Part shown: positions 1 through 8,924 of the stretch, one piece after another
Numbering within the stretch: position 1 is the stretch's first letter
Layout of the letters: the number at the start of each line of letters is the position of its first letter
Source of the DNA: JACKDW01 sp964621785
Lineage (GTDB): Bacteria > Myxococcota_A > Polyangia > Nannocystales > Nannocystaceae
DNA: 64,000 nt
Assembly (NCBI GenBank): GCA_964621785.1
Contig: CAZUPD010000003.1
Location: 106,590-170,589, forward strand
Reading direction: 5' to 3'
The notes under the pieces: model-generated
Seen by the model: only the letters and a program-made list of their open reading frames with translations
What the model was told of the DNA's origin: nothing
Databases searched by the model: none
Made by a program: the position numbers and the translations under genes

Positions 1-429
1 TACGCTAGGATGACGACGCGCGCCGTCGGCATGGAGAGACATTCGAGCGAGATCGATGTGCATACAAAAAATGTGACCATCGGCGAACGGCTGCTGGTCA
101 CCAGCGATGGCGTGCATTTTTTTGTTGACAACCGACAACTCGCTGAAATTTGCCACCGCCACGGCAGTGATTTGCCGGCCGCGATTGAGGAGATTCTGGC
201 GACGGCCATCGCCGCGGGTTGCGACGACAACCTGACCGCGTGCCTCGTAGAGATCTGCCCGCGTTCCCAGGCGAGCGAAAGCCAGGCGAGTTTTTCTCCG
301 CCCACGCCGCGGTGGTTGTATGCGCCCGATGGCGACCTCGAAGATGTACCCGAGCATTGGCGGCAACTCGGTGAGCAACCGATCTCCAGCTTCCGCGAGT
401 TTTATGCCTTGGTGATGGGGGACGATTGA
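1..429 (+). CDS. PP2C-family protein phosphatase, C-terminal fragment
   Basis: The gene enters from the left edge; reading frame 1 is open from base 1 and ends at TGA 427-429 (142 codons). Seen: TRAVG near residues 6-10, a LLVTSDG strand near 31-37 and CDDN at about 74-77. These match the last third of Stp1/PrpC-type phosphatases (LTRALG, LLLCSDG and the metal-binding GGDDN). The family removes phosphate from Ser/Thr using two Mn2+/Mg2+ ions, typically opposing Hanks-type kinases, which are abundant in this window. About 60 residues follow the PP2C core and match nothing I recognise. The catalytic N-terminal part lies outside, so activity cannot be judged. Confidence 0.75.
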   Translation, partial: YARMTTRAVGMERHSSEIDVHTKNVTIGERLLVTSDGVHFFVDNRQLAEICHRHGSDLPAAIEEILATAIAAGCDDNLTACLVEICPRSQASESQASFSPPTPRWLYAPDGDLEDVPEHWRQLGEQPISSFREFYALVMGDD

Positions 430-452
430 GTTTTAAAAAAGTGCACACACAA

Positions 453-2102
453 CTACGGGACAAAGACCTCACAGGCTTCGACGTCAAACCCGTCGGGGCA
501 AAGCCCTGTGCCGAAGATGGATGGATTGTCGCATTCGATGTCAAATTCCCAGGGGCACTCGTCGATGTGGGGCGGGGCCCCTAGGTTGCCATCGACCTTG
601 ATCCACTGGCCCACGTCCCGCAAACTCGCCCACATTTCGGCATCGACTTGGAGCAGGTTCGGGTTGAGGATGATGGTCAGGTTTTCGTCGACCGACTGCA
701 GTGAATCGATCCCGCCGAGGTGGATGATCGGAACATCGCGGATGTAGAGCGTGTCGGTGAGGTGGGTGAGCGTGCCGATGCCACTGAGGTCGGTGAGATT
801 GGGATTGTTGACCAGTTGCAGGTTGTCGGTGACTTGGACGGTTTCGAGGCCGGCGAGTGAGGTCAGCCCCGGGGTGTCCGTGATCGACAGCCTGCCGATT
901 GTCGTCAGGCTCGGCATTCCGTCGAGGCTCGTGAGCGAGAGGCTGTCTTCGATTTTCAGCTGGCCGATGGTGTGCAAGCTGTCGAGCCCCGAAACATCCG
1001 TGAGCGGGCTGATGTCGAGAATGTTGAGGTAGTCGGCAACTTCGAGATGGCTCAGACCCGAGAGGTCGCTGAGACCCGGGTTTTTGTGCAACCGCAACCC
1101 GCCGGTCTCGACGAGCCCCGAGAGCCCGTCGAGCGAGGTCAGGTGTGTACAATCGCTGATCGAGACCATGGCTTCGACAGCCGTGAGTTGTTCGAGGCCA
1201 GCGAGGGAAGTGAGCGGGACACCGTTGAGATAGATCGAGTCGATATGCTCAAACTCGACGAGCGCGGGAAGCTCGGTCAGGCTGGCGTTGCCACTGATTT
1301 TGATCGAGAGCGCAGCGTCGGGGGTCACCTGTTGCAGGCCGGCGAGCGAGGTCAGCGAATCGTTGGATTGGATCCGAAGTTCCGGAAATGCGATCCCTTG
1401 GCCGAGGGAGGTCAGGCCACTGAGTCCCAAAATATTTGTAAGTGCATCGTTGTCGGTCAGCTCGATGCCGCCAGCGCTCTCGAGTCCAATACCGTCGAGG
1501 GATTGCAGCTGGGGATTGTCGGTGATGTGAAGCGACCAGGCCACGACTCGGAGGTTTTGCAGTCCGTCGAGGTCGACGAGTTCGGGGTTTTCGCCGATCG
1601 ACATGCCCTTCTCGACGAGCTGCAGACTCGACAGCGGGGTGAGGTCGTGGATATCGGGACCGCTGATGACAAGGCCTCCGGCGATCGTGGAGCAGGTGGC
1701 GAACATGTCGATGTCTGCCTGGCTTTCGAGGGAAAGGTCGCCGACATAGGTGCCTCCGGGACACTGTGGGTTGGGACCGGAGGTTGTTTCGTCCGTATCA
1801 CTCGTGTCAGTGTCGGAATCACTGGAGATGGTATCCGCGGTCTCCGAGTCGCCCGCGGTGGGGAAAGGATCCGTCGTACCCGAGTCGGTCGTCCCCGCAG
1901 TGGTTGAGGAATCGCTCGAATCCGTGTCGGTCGTACTTGGACCGGTTGTCGAGAGCGCGCTCGAACTCGACGTTTCACCAGTATCGATAGGTCCGGGAAT
2001 GGTGCACGCGATGGGTCCCGCTAGCGGCACATAGAAAGCGACCGTCCACGCGATTGCACTCGGTGACGCGATCGCCGACCACCCGAACCCATGTTGTGAC
2101 AT
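453..2102 (-). CDS. Secreted leucine-rich-repeat (receptor-L-like) protein
   Basis: 549 residues. The N-terminus has a hydrophobic stretch (about 15-32) ending near a Cys at 33; the lipobox is poor (PIAC), so lipoprotein or cleaved signal peptide are both possible. Residues about 40-115 are an S/T/D-rich low-complexity linker typical of surface proteins in this group. From about 120 to 500 there are repeated leucine-rich units containing LTSLDGL, LTDLSGI or LTSLAGL, resembling bacterial receptor-L/LRR domains. The C-terminal 50 residues hold several Cys (CPWEFDIEC, LCPDGFDVEAC) that may form disulfides. Likely an extracellular binding or adhesion protein; ligand unknown. It follows the SRPBCC gene on the same strand with 7 nt between them, but a -10 box overlapping that gene's end suggests its own leaderless transcript. 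Confidence 0.75.
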   Translation of the reverse strand: MSQHGFGWSAIASPSAIAWTVAFYVPLAGPIACTIPGPIDTGETSSSSALSTTGPSTTDTDSSDSSTTAGTTDSGTTDPFPTAGDSETADTISSDSDTDTSDTDETTSGPNPQCPGGTYVGDLSLESQADIDMFATCSTIAGGLVISGPDIHDLTPLSSLQLVEKGMSIGENPELVDLDGLQNLRVVAWSLHITDNPQLQSLDGIGLESAGGIELTDNDALTNILGLSGLTSLGQGIAFPELRIQSNDSLTSLAGLQQVTPDAALSIKISGNASLTELPALVEFEHIDSIYLNGVPLTSLAGLEQLTAVEAMVSISDCTHLTSLDGLSGLVETGGLRLHKNPGLSDLSGLSHLEVADYLNILDISPLTDVSGLDSLHTIGQLKIEDSLSLTSLDGMPSLTTIGRLSITDTPGLTSLAGLETVQVTDNLQLVNNPNLTDLSGIGTLTHLTDTLYIRDVPIIHLGGIDSLQSVDENLTIILNPNLLQVDAEMWASLRDVGQWIKVDGNLGAPPHIDECPWEFDIECDNPSIFGTGLCPDGFDVEACEVFVP

Positions 2103-2108
2103 GTGCGC

Positions 2109-2114
2109 TTTATA
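2109..2114 (-). promoter_or_regulatory. -10 box of the LRR gene (leaderless)
   Basis: On the minus strand TATAAA is followed by 6 nt and then the ATG at 2102, so the predicted transcript starts at the start codon. The box overlaps the stop codon of the upstream SRPBCC gene. No convincing -35 element is seen. Confidence 0.5.
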
Positions 2115-2562
2115 CCACAGATGCGGCTGTCACCCGGTGTCGGTATTGAAACATCGCACGTAGTTTCGGGCGCACCAACACCGGATCGACCCACGTACCG
2201 AGCCGGCCCAGCGGCACTTGATAGGTCACGCGATCGATCAAGCGACAGCGATCGGTACCTAAGTCCTCAAAGACATGTTCATGTCGCCATGCCTTAAAGG
2301 GTGAGTGCTCGGCGACATCGACAAATCCGTGGGGAGGATCAAAGGCGATAATCCGAGCAATCCACGGGCGCCAGATACCCGGGAAGATCCGGGTGCGCAT
2401 GGTGAGTCGGGCCCCGAGTCCGTAGGGGTGATCGATGTCGACGAGCTCCATGGCAAACGAAGGAGGCGTCAACGCGGGCAGGGCCGCCACTGGATCGGCG
2501 TGGAAGTCCCAGAGCGCTTGCTGGGAGACCGGGAGGTCGAGGATCCATTCGAGGGTTGGCAC
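2110..2562 (-). CDS. SRPBCC-fold ligand-binding/cyclase-like protein
   Basis: 150 residues from a GTG start. The pattern LEWILDLPVSQQALWDFHADP at the N-terminus, a central GLGARLTMRTRIFP strand pair, DPPHGFVDVAEHSPFKAWRHEH and a C-terminal long helix with a RVTYQVPLG strand match the SRPBCC (START/Bet v1) helix-grip fold of the type seen beside SDR enzymes and in YfcH-like fusions. These proteins bind hydrophobic ligands; the ligand here is unknown. No signal peptide is visible, so cytoplasmic. It diverges from the SDR gene starting near 2799. A TATACC box lies 6 nt upstream of the GTG, which supports this start. Confidence 0.7.
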   Translation of the reverse strand: MPTLEWILDLPVSQQALWDFHADPVAALPALTPPSFAMELVDIDHPYGLGARLTMRTRIFPGIWRPWIARIIAFDPPHGFVDVAEHSPFKAWRHEHVFEDLGTDRCRLIDRVTYQVPLGRLGTWVDPVLVRPKLRAMFQYRHRVTAASVV

Positions 2563-2568
2563 AGCTCC

Positions 2569-2574
2569 GGTATA
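2569..2574 (-). promoter_or_regulatory. -10 box of the SRPBCC gene
   Basis: Minus-strand TATACC, then GGAGCT (6 nt), then the GTG start at 2562. The GGAG could also serve as a Shine-Dalgarno, but it abuts the start codon, so a leaderless transcript is the simpler reading. Confidence 0.4.
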
Positions 2575-2798
2575 CCCGAACTTCGCTGGGGCGCACGCAC
2601 ACGGTGTTCCAAAAAATCCGACTGGCTACGATGCAACAGGTTGTATCATCATCAAATTGAGGTGGAGCACAGTCGCTCGTGCACACGTTGACGATTTCGC
2701 TTGTCGATTCGTCGGTGCAACAACCCTCGACATCCCTCCCCTAGGTGTGTACACTCGAACGCTCGCAGCGCGGGGATATGCCGTTCGCGGGCGCCGAC

Positions 2799-3503
2799 AT
2801 GGCTTTAAAACCACAAAAGATTGCCATGATTTCCGGCGCCGGTAGAGGTATCGGATGTGCGATTGCCCAGGTCCTTCTCCGCGATGGCTGGTGTTTGAGC
2901 CTGGGGATCCATCGCGCGTGTGACCCTTCACTCGAGGCCGACGATCGGGTGTTGGCATGTTCCTACGAAGCGCGCAGCTCCGAAAGTGCACACAGCTGGA
3001 TCGAGCAGACGCTGCATCGCTTTGGCAGGATCGATGCCCTCGTCAATAACGCAGGTGTGTTGCGTGCACTCGCTTTCACTGGAGATTCGGGGGACGCGGC
3101 GCTCGATGAAATGTGGGAAGTCAACGCCCGTGGCCCGTGGCAACTGTCGCGCCTCGCGTTTCCCCACCTCGCAAAAACCCGCGGCCGCGTGGTCAATATC
3201 GTATCGATTTCTGGCAAACGAGCGACGGTGCCCAAAGAGGCAGGTTACTGTGTCAGCAAGTTTGCCGCCATGGGGGTCAGCGAGGTCATGCGCGCTGCAG
3301 GTGCGCGCGTTGGGATTGGTGTGACCGCGATCTGTCCCGGTTGGGTCAACAGCGGGATGGTCGAACTCGAGGACGGTGCGCAGGCGGTCCAGCCAGACGA
3401 TGTTGCGCGGGCAGTCTCATACGTGCTTGCATTGCCGGGGCGCGTCGTTGTCCCCGAGTTGGTCCTCGACGATCGTCTCGAACATCTGCCTCACGAATCC
3501 TGA
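2799..3503 (+). CDS. Short-chain dehydrogenase/reductase (SDR)
   Basis: 234 residues from ATG 2799; an upstream in-frame ATG at 2778, with GGGGA in front of it, is an alternative. Seen in order: the cofactor-binding SGAGRGIG loop near the N-terminus, the VNNAGVLR strand (NNAG motif), a Ser in VSISGKR, and YCVSK (catalytic Tyr and Lys). This is a complete classical SDR active site with a short C-terminus. The family oxidises or reduces alcohol/ketone groups with NAD(P)H; substrate is not deducible. It is followed after 43 bp by a saccharopine-dehydrogenase-like gene that overlaps a small-molecule kinase gene, so the three probably act in one pathway. Confidence 0.85.
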   Translation: MALKPQKIAMISGAGRGIGCAIAQVLLRDGWCLSLGIHRACDPSLEADDRVLACSYEARSSESAHSWIEQTLHRFGRIDALVNNAGVLRALAFTGDSGDAALDEMWEVNARGPWQLSRLAFPHLAKTRGRVVNIVSISGKRATVPKEAGYCVSKFAAMGVSEVMRAAGARVGIGVTAICPGWVNSGMVELEDGAQAVQPDDVARAVSYVLALPGRVVVPELVLDDRLEHLPHES

Positions 3504-3546
3504 CCCGGACCTCCGGGTCGATCGATGCTTGGAAAGGCGACAGCAA

Positions 3547-4929
3547 TTGAAGAAGCAAATTTTAGTGTTGGGTAATGGCCAGTCCGTGGGTCCCCTGTGT
3601 AGCTACTTCGAGGCCCGTGGATACGCGCTCACGATCGCGGCCCGCAACCCGGAAAAGACCAACCGCCTCGCCGGCGGGACCCTCCATCCGACGGTTGTCA
3701 AACTCGATCTCACGGATGCGTCGGGGCTGGCCGCACTGGTCGCCAAACATGACCTCGTCGCCAGTTTTGTCCCGGGGGGATGCCAGCTCCCCGTCGTTCA
3801 GGCCTGTCTGAAGACAGGTGTTTCACTGGTCGTATCGTGCCATGCCCACTATTTCAATGCGTTTTCGGGGGGTGTGCAGGCACTCGACGAACAGGCGAAA
3901 GCGCGTAGGATTGCGGTTGTGTCGGAACTCGGCGTCGACTGTGGGTACTTGGGGATGATGGCTGTCGCCGAACTCGATCGGTTGCGGGCATCGGGCTCGC
4001 GAATCGATTCGCTGGTGTTTCACGCCGGTGTCATCCCGGGCGAGTACGTCAATCCGTTTGACTATGCATTTTTCTGGGCGGCCAAAAAAGCAGCCCTTTC
4101 CTACGTTGCACCCAAAGCAGGGAAGGCGGATTGGATCCGCGGAGGCGATCGTATCCACGTCGACCGGGACTCCGTCTACGCGCGACCCCGGATGGTGGAT
4201 GTGCCGGGAGCCGGAGCCCTCGAAACACACCCCAACCTCGATTCTGGTGCATATCAATACCCGCCGCTATACGGGCTTGAAACCATCGACCATTTTTATC
4301 ACGGTACCCTGCGTCACCTCGGGTGGTGCAACGCGCTCAAGGCAATTGTCGCGCTCGGGTTTTACGAGCAATCACCCCGGCCCGATCTGTGCGGGCGTCC
4401 GTTTGCCGACGTGACCCGTGAACTGTGTCAACGCCCTGGCAATGACGTGGTCGCGATCGCTGCCGACAAGCTCGGGTACAACCGCTACGATGATGTCATG
4501 CTGCGGCTCGAGTGGCTCGGGTTGTTTGGCGACACCATGACCTGCGCCGGCCCGGATGCGTCGCCGGCCGAAATGCTCGCACAGTTGATGCTGCAAAAAT
4601 TCGGGGTACACGGCTACAACAGCGGGGTTTGTTCGCGTGTTGTCAGCACGTTTGAAGTCTCCGCGAGCTCGTCCGGCGGTCAGCAGTCCGTGCGCTCGGT
4701 GTTTGATACGACCGACGATGGGCAGGGGCATTCGGTGGCGACGCGCCTGATTTCGGAGACCACCGCGATCGTCGGTCGTCACATCGTCGACGGTGAATTG
4801 CAAAATGTGGTCGGGTACCACCACCCCTACAAGCGGATGTTTTACACCCCTGTCCTGCGTGAGCAGGCCTCTCAGGGGTTTCGCAATCGCGTGTGGGTCG
4901 ACGGCAGTGAGCAGCCACCGGCGTGGTGA
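3547..4929 (+). CDS. Saccharopine dehydrogenase-family protein
   Basis: 460 residues. I place the start at TTG 3547 because KKQILVLGNGQSVG (a Rossmann N-terminus with a GxGxxx loop) begins right after it and a GGAAAGG sequence sits upstream at about 3531; the frame is open further upstream but does not look coding. Other family marks: a SCHAHYFNAF segment, ELGVDCGYLGMMAV (compare the ELGLDPG.DHM segment of saccharopine reductases) and HAGVIPGEYVNPFDYAFFW (compare GGLPAP...NPLGYKFSW). The family covers saccharopine dehydrogenase, homospermidine synthase and carboxynorspermidine dehydrogenase, which all join or split an amino acid through a secondary amine. Which reaction applies here cannot be told. 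It overlaps the next gene by 7 bp. Confidence 0.75.
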   Translation: MKKQILVLGNGQSVGPLCSYFEARGYALTIAARNPEKTNRLAGGTLHPTVVKLDLTDASGLAALVAKHDLVASFVPGGCQLPVVQACLKTGVSLVVSCHAHYFNAFSGGVQALDEQAKARRIAVVSELGVDCGYLGMMAVAELDRLRASGSRIDSLVFHAGVIPGEYVNPFDYAFFWAAKKAALSYVAPKAGKADWIRGGDRIHVDRDSVYARPRMVDVPGAGALETHPNLDSGAYQYPPLYGLETIDHFYHGTLRHLGWCNALKAIVALGFYEQSPRPDLCGRPFADVTRELCQRPGNDVVAIAADKLGYNRYDDVMLRLEWLGLFGDTMTCAGPDASPAEMLAQLMLQKFGVHGYNSGVCSRVVSTFEVSASSSGGQQSVRSVFDTTDDGQGHSVATRLISETTAIVGRHIVDGELQNVVGYHHPYKRMFYTPVLREQASQGFRNRVWVDGSEQPPAW

Positions 4930-5876
4930 GTGCACTCGCCGAGAGGGCCCTGCGCGGGTTCGGGGTCGCAGGTGCCGACATTCACGTGGTCGCGGTCGGT
5001 GAAAATGCGATCTTCAAGGTCGTGTCGGACAGGTCGCGTCCACTGGTCTTGCGCCTGCATCGCAGCCAAGGTCGCGATCGGACGAGCCTCGAAAGTGAGT
5101 TGCAGTGGTTGTGTGCACTGCGACACGCTGCTGCCTGTGTGGTCCCCGAGCCTGTCACTGCGTCGAACGGTCGCCGCTGTCTCGAGGTTGAGGATGACAC
5201 GTGGCGCTACGCGACCTTGTTGACGTGGGTCGCGGGGGACCCTTGGGTGTCGACATGCTCGAAAGAACAGGTTTTTCGACTCGGTCGCGCCGTCGCGTCC
5301 CTGCATGCGCACGCGGTTGCGTGGCAGCCGGGGCCCGCGTTTCGCCGTCCGCGGTTCACCGCGCGGCATGTACTCGGACAGTCGACGCCGCTACCCCTGC
5401 AGCGCATTGCATCTCATGTCGACCCAGTCGGGGCAGCCGAGCTCGAGCGCGCCGTCGAGTGCAGTGTACAGATGCTCGACCACGCGGCCGAAACTCGCAC
5501 ACAATACGGGCTACAACACAGTGACCTCCGACCAGAGAACCTGCTCCAAACGCCAGATGGGATCGGTATCATCGATTTCGATGATACGCTCGTTGGACCG
5601 TTTGCCTACGACATCGTCGTGTGCCTCGAGCCCTACCTCGATCGAGATCCCGAGCAGATCCACCACAGTCCCCTAATTCGGGCGTTTACAGCCGGCTACG
5701 CGACGTTTCGCAAGCCGCCGACCCTGACCGATGCGTTGGTGCGAGCCTGCTATTTTGTCCGCAAACTCGGTGTCTTGTCCTGGTCGCTGCTCCGATTTGG
5801 ACGCGTCGGCGACCGCGACGTTTGCTACCTCGAGCGCGCACGTTCGTTGCTCCTTCGCAGCGAAATCTCAGGCTAG
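4923..5876 (+). CDS. APH / homoserine-kinase-II-like small-molecule phosphotransferase
   Basis: 317 residues from GTG 4923, overlapping the previous gene's stop. The catalytic segment LQHSDLRPENLL (HxDxxxxN) and the metal-binding GIIDFDD that follows it are intact; the N-terminal lobe contains VGENAIFKV and VLRLHRS, where the Lys/Arg of the nucleotide site would lie. This is the aminoglycoside-phosphotransferase / choline-kinase / ThrB-II fold. Such kinases phosphorylate hydroxyls of small metabolites with ATP. Given the overlap with a saccharopine-dehydrogenase-like gene and an SDR, a metabolite made by those enzymes is a more likely substrate than an antibiotic; this is inference. Confidence 0.8.
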   Translation: MVSALAERALRGFGVAGADIHVVAVGENAIFKVVSDRSRPLVLRLHRSQGRDRTSLESELQWLCALRHAAACVVPEPVTASNGRRCLEVEDDTWRYATLLTWVAGDPWVSTCSKEQVFRLGRAVASLHAHAVAWQPGPAFRRPRFTARHVLGQSTPLPLQRIASHVDPVGAAELERAVECSVQMLDHAAETRTQYGLQHSDLRPENLLQTPDGIGIIDFDDTLVGPFAYDIVVCLEPYLDRDPEQIHHSPLIRAFTAGYATFRKPPTLTDALVRACYFVRKLGVLSWSLLRFGRVGDRDVCYLERARSLLLRSEISG

Positions 5877-5934
5877 GGACGCGAGCGCGCCCCCGTCGAG
5901 TTCGGAAATCCGTGAGGCGCTTGGGTTGTGCGCG

Positions 5935-7143
5935 CTACGGAAGTTGTTCGATCGCTTCACTTGTACAGTCCGGCCCTGCAGTCACCGGATTGCAACGGGC
6001 TGGCGTGCCATCTGCGAGGTCCATCCAATAGTCGCGATCGGAGACCGGCCCGGGGAAGTCGTCTTTCATCATGTGGATCCCGGCCTCCTTGGCCTCCTCG
6101 AATTGGGCGAAACAATCGTCGTCGCTCTCATCGGCTCCGCACACATTGGTCGCGGTCAGCATGTGGCGGGCATGGGCCTCGGCGACATCGGAACTGCTGG
6201 CCCCGAGTTTGGCGACTGCCGACCACGGGAGGTCGAACTGATCGGTGTCGGCGCGGGCGAACATCGCCCGGCCGCCCAGGTTGTCATAGCCATATGTATA
6301 TTCATCGGCATGGTCGTCGTCGACGTTGAGCAGGACAAACATCACCTGGCCGCGCAGGTCATCGAGATAGGGCCAACCTTCGTTTTCGAGGGCCGCCCGC
6401 ACACTCTCGGCATCGCCTTGGATATCGTCGGGTGTCAGCAATTCGGCCTCGTCGATGACCGAGCGGATGTCGTCGTCGATCGGGCCCATGTCGTTGATCG
6501 GCAACCCCCCGGTCTCGTCTTTGACCTCGATCCAGACGACGATCGGCATGTGTTCGGGGTGGGCGGTCGACCAGTCTTCAATGACGCCCACGCAGTCGAC
6601 AAATGTATCGCAGGTGGTATCCGAGTCGATCACGGTGATGTGGTAGACCTCTAACTCGCTCAGCCCTTGGTGGACGTCGAGTTCAAATGCCCGTACCCCC
6701 TGATCGCCGAGTTGTTGGTCGAGCGGGAGGTGGGAATACTCGTGACTCGAGTCGAACGGGAACGAGGGCTCGAGGTGGTAGCTGTTATGGGTACCTTTGA
6801 CCTGAACTTCATGTAGACGCACCAAATTGGCCGGCGTATCGGTGTCGCTTTCGGTGGTTGGGTCTTCGGTGGTTGGGTCTTCGGTGGTCGGGTCTTCGGT
6901 GGTCGGGTCTCCGGTGGTCGGACCTTCAGTGGTCGGGCCCTGTGTCGCCGTGGTGTCGCTGTCACTCCCGCTCGGGTTCCCGGTTGTCTCGCCATCGGTT
7001 TCGCTGCTCGTCGTATTCGAAGTCGTGTCCGAACCCGTGTCGGTCGTCGATTCCGAACCCGATCCCTCACTGCCTCCATCGTCGGTCTGACAGGCCAACA
7101 ACAACGCACAGGCAAAAATTGGAGCGCGAGCAAACGTCACCAT
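5935..7143 (-). CDS. Ca2+-dependent PI-PLC-like lipoprotein
   Basis: 402 residues from ATG 7143; the frame is open upstream but not coding-like. Residues 1-18 form a lipoprotein signal (ACALLLAC). Residues about 20-105 are a low-complexity S/T/D/G linker ending in tandem TTEDP repeats. The rest matches the bacterial phosphoinositide phospholipase C, Ca2+-dependent type: VKGTHNSYH (catalytic His region), FELDVHQG, DWSTAHPEHMPIVVWIEVKD, and DDLRGQVMFVLLN. The family cleaves phosphodiester headgroups; the lipid substrate here is unknown. Probably anchored in the outer membrane or displayed. GATAAT lies 9 nt upstream of the start, within two direct TGTGAT repeats (about 7145-7160). It diverges from the oxidoreductase gene at 7228. 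Confidence 0.8.
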   Translation of the reverse strand: MVTFARAPIFACALLLACQTDDGGSEGSGSESTTDTGSDTTSNTTSSETDGETTGNPSGSDSDTTATQGPTTEGPTTGDPTTEDPTTEDPTTEDPTTESDTDTPANLVRLHEVQVKGTHNSYHLEPSFPFDSSHEYSHLPLDQQLGDQGVRAFELDVHQGLSELEVYHITVIDSDTTCDTFVDCVGVIEDWSTAHPEHMPIVVWIEVKDETGGLPINDMGPIDDDIRSVIDEAELLTPDDIQGDAESVRAALENEGWPYLDDLRGQVMFVLLNVDDDHADEYTYGYDNLGGRAMFARADTDQFDLPWSAVAKLGASSSDVAEAHARHMLTATNVCGADESDDDCFAQFEEAKEAGIHMMKDDFPGPVSDRDYWMDLADGTPARCNPVTAGPDCTSEAIEQLP

Positions 7144-7214
7144 TTGATCACAATTATCACATTTGCGTGACAAAGATTGTGGTGGCTCGGCGCGTGGGTG
7201 GTTTTTGAGTTTGC

Positions 7215-7220
7215 TACCTT
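7215..7220 (+). promoter_or_regulatory. -10 box of the CrtISO-like gene (leaderless)
   Basis: TACCTT, 7 nt, then GTG 7228. This spacing puts the transcription start on the start codon and is the reason for choosing that GTG. Confidence 0.5.
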
Positions 7221-7227
7221 CGCCGCC

Positions 7228-8841
7228 GTGACGACCGCGAAAAAACCCTGGAACAAGCATACGCCCGAAGGTCCGTGGGACACGATTGTGATCGGCTCGG
7301 GCATGGGTGGCATGACCGCGGCCGCGATGTTGGCGAAGTTGGGGAAACGTGTGCTGGTGCTCGAACAGCACTATGTGCCCGGCGGATTTACCCACATGTT
7401 TAAACGCAAGGGCTGGATCTGGGATGTCGGCGTGCACGCGGTCGGCGAAGTCACCCGCCACAGCCTCACCGGTCGCCTGCTCCACCACCTGACCGACGGA
7501 AAATTAGAATGGGCGAGCTTGGGCCCGGTGTACGAGGAGTTCTATTTTCCCGACGGGTTTGAGCTGCAGTTCCCCGATACGCCCCAGCAGTTTCGCCAAA
7601 ACCTAGTCGATGCATTTCCCGGGGAGGAGGCGGCGATCGATGCCTATCTGCGTCATGTTCGCGATGTCGCGGCGGCCATGAAAACCTACTACCTCGCGCG
7701 CTTGAGTTCGGGAAAGTTGGCGCACCTGAGCGAGAAGTTGCTCGCCCGCAAGGCCCAGGCTTACCTGACTAAACGGACATCTGACGTGTTGGCCGAACTG
7801 ACCGACAATCCCAAGTTGCGCACGGTGTTTGCCGCCCAGTGGGGCTACTACGGATCGCCGCCGAGTCGCTCGTCGTTTGCGATGCAGGCGCTGGTCGTCA
7901 AACACTTTTTGCACGGTGCCTATTACCCCAAGGGCGGGGCCCAGGAGATCGCATATGGGTTGCTGGGCGCGGTGGCGAAGGCCGGTGGATGGACGCGGAT
8001 CCATGCCGATGTCGCCGAGATTTTGGTCGACGATGGCCGTGCCGTCGGTGTGCGTCTGCGCGATGGCGAGGAGATCCGGGCGCCGCGGATCATCAGTGCC
8101 GCGGGTGTGTCCTCGACGGTCCAGCGGTTGCTGCCCGCGGCGTACCGGCACAAAAACTGGGCCAAAAAAGTCGCCGACCTACGCCCGGCGCCTGCCCATG
8201 TGTGTCTGTACCTCGGGTTTCGCGGCGATATCCGCACGGCCGGTGCGGGCTCGGCCAACAAGTGGTTTTACAACTCCTGGGATCCCGAGTTCGAGGCGTG
8301 GGACATCTCCGACCCCGACAACCTCGGCGATGCTCCTGTCCTTTATTGCAGCTTTCCCTCGCTCAAGGATCCCGAGCACGACCCGGGGCCCAAACAGCTC
8401 AACACAGGCGAGGTGGTGACGTTTGTCCCCTGGGATGCGTTTGCCAAGTGGACCGGGACCCGCTGGCAAAAGCGCGGTGACGATTACGACGCGCTCAAGG
8501 AAAAGTTGCAACAGCATCTACTCGCCCAGTTTCTCAAACGCATGCCCGAGCTCGAACCGATGCTCGACCATGTCGAGCTGTCGACCCCGGTGAGCACCGA
8601 CCATTTTTGCCGTCCGCTCAAGGGGTCGATCTACGGGCTCGAGCCGACCCCCGAACGCTTTCAAAATGAACACCTACGCCCGCGGTCGCCGATCCCCGGA
8701 CTGATGTTCGCGGGCAGTGAGGTCACGACGGTGGGGGTGATGGGGGCGATGATGGGGGGTGTACTGGCGGCGGTTTCGGCCGAGCCGTGGGCCGCGTTTT
8801 CGATGTTGCGCGGGGTGGTCAACAAAAAGCGGCCCACGTAA
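7228..8841 (+). CDS. Carotenoid isomerase / retinol saturase-like FAD oxidoreductase
   Basis: 537 residues. The N-terminus carries the FAD dinucleotide-binding motif VIGSGMGGMTAAAMLAKLG followed by VLVLEQH (acidic residue for the ribose) and the VPGGFTHMFKRKG segment typical of the CrtI / CrtISO / all-trans-retinol 13,14-reductase group. The C-terminus has PGLMFAGSEV and GVMGAMMGG, the second FAD-contact region. In this family the hydride-transfer chemistry acts on polyene or prenyl chains. Length agrees with retinol saturase-type proteins. No carotenoid synthase gene is nearby, so the substrate is open. No membrane segment is obvious. A second, more distant relative lies at 48057-49574. Confidence 0.8.
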   Translation: MTTAKKPWNKHTPEGPWDTIVIGSGMGGMTAAAMLAKLGKRVLVLEQHYVPGGFTHMFKRKGWIWDVGVHAVGEVTRHSLTGRLLHHLTDGKLEWASLGPVYEEFYFPDGFELQFPDTPQQFRQNLVDAFPGEEAAIDAYLRHVRDVAAAMKTYYLARLSSGKLAHLSEKLLARKAQAYLTKRTSDVLAELTDNPKLRTVFAAQWGYYGSPPSRSSFAMQALVVKHFLHGAYYPKGGAQEIAYGLLGAVAKAGGWTRIHADVAEILVDDGRAVGVRLRDGEEIRAPRIISAAGVSSTVQRLLPAAYRHKNWAKKVADLRPAPAHVCLYLGFRGDIRTAGAGSANKWFYNSWDPEFEAWDISDPDNLGDAPVLYCSFPSLKDPEHDPGPKQLNTGEVVTFVPWDAFAKWTGTRWQKRGDDYDALKEKLQQHLLAQFLKRMPELEPMLDHVELSTPVSTDHFCRPLKGSIYGLEPTPERFQNEHLRPRSPIPGLMFAGSEVTTVGVMGAMMGGVLAAVSAEPWAAFSMLRGVVNKKRPT

Positions 8842-8924
8842 GTCTTCGGTGTGACCGGTCGACATCGAACGGGATGAACACCTGTGGTCTTTACCGGCCG
8901 CCGCGAGTGCGGTACCGATGTGGA

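Noticed and set aside
972..1907. Plus-strand 311-codon frame
   Set aside because: Antisense to the leucine-rich-repeat gene, whose repeats, signal and linker are convincing; the plus frame shows no motif.
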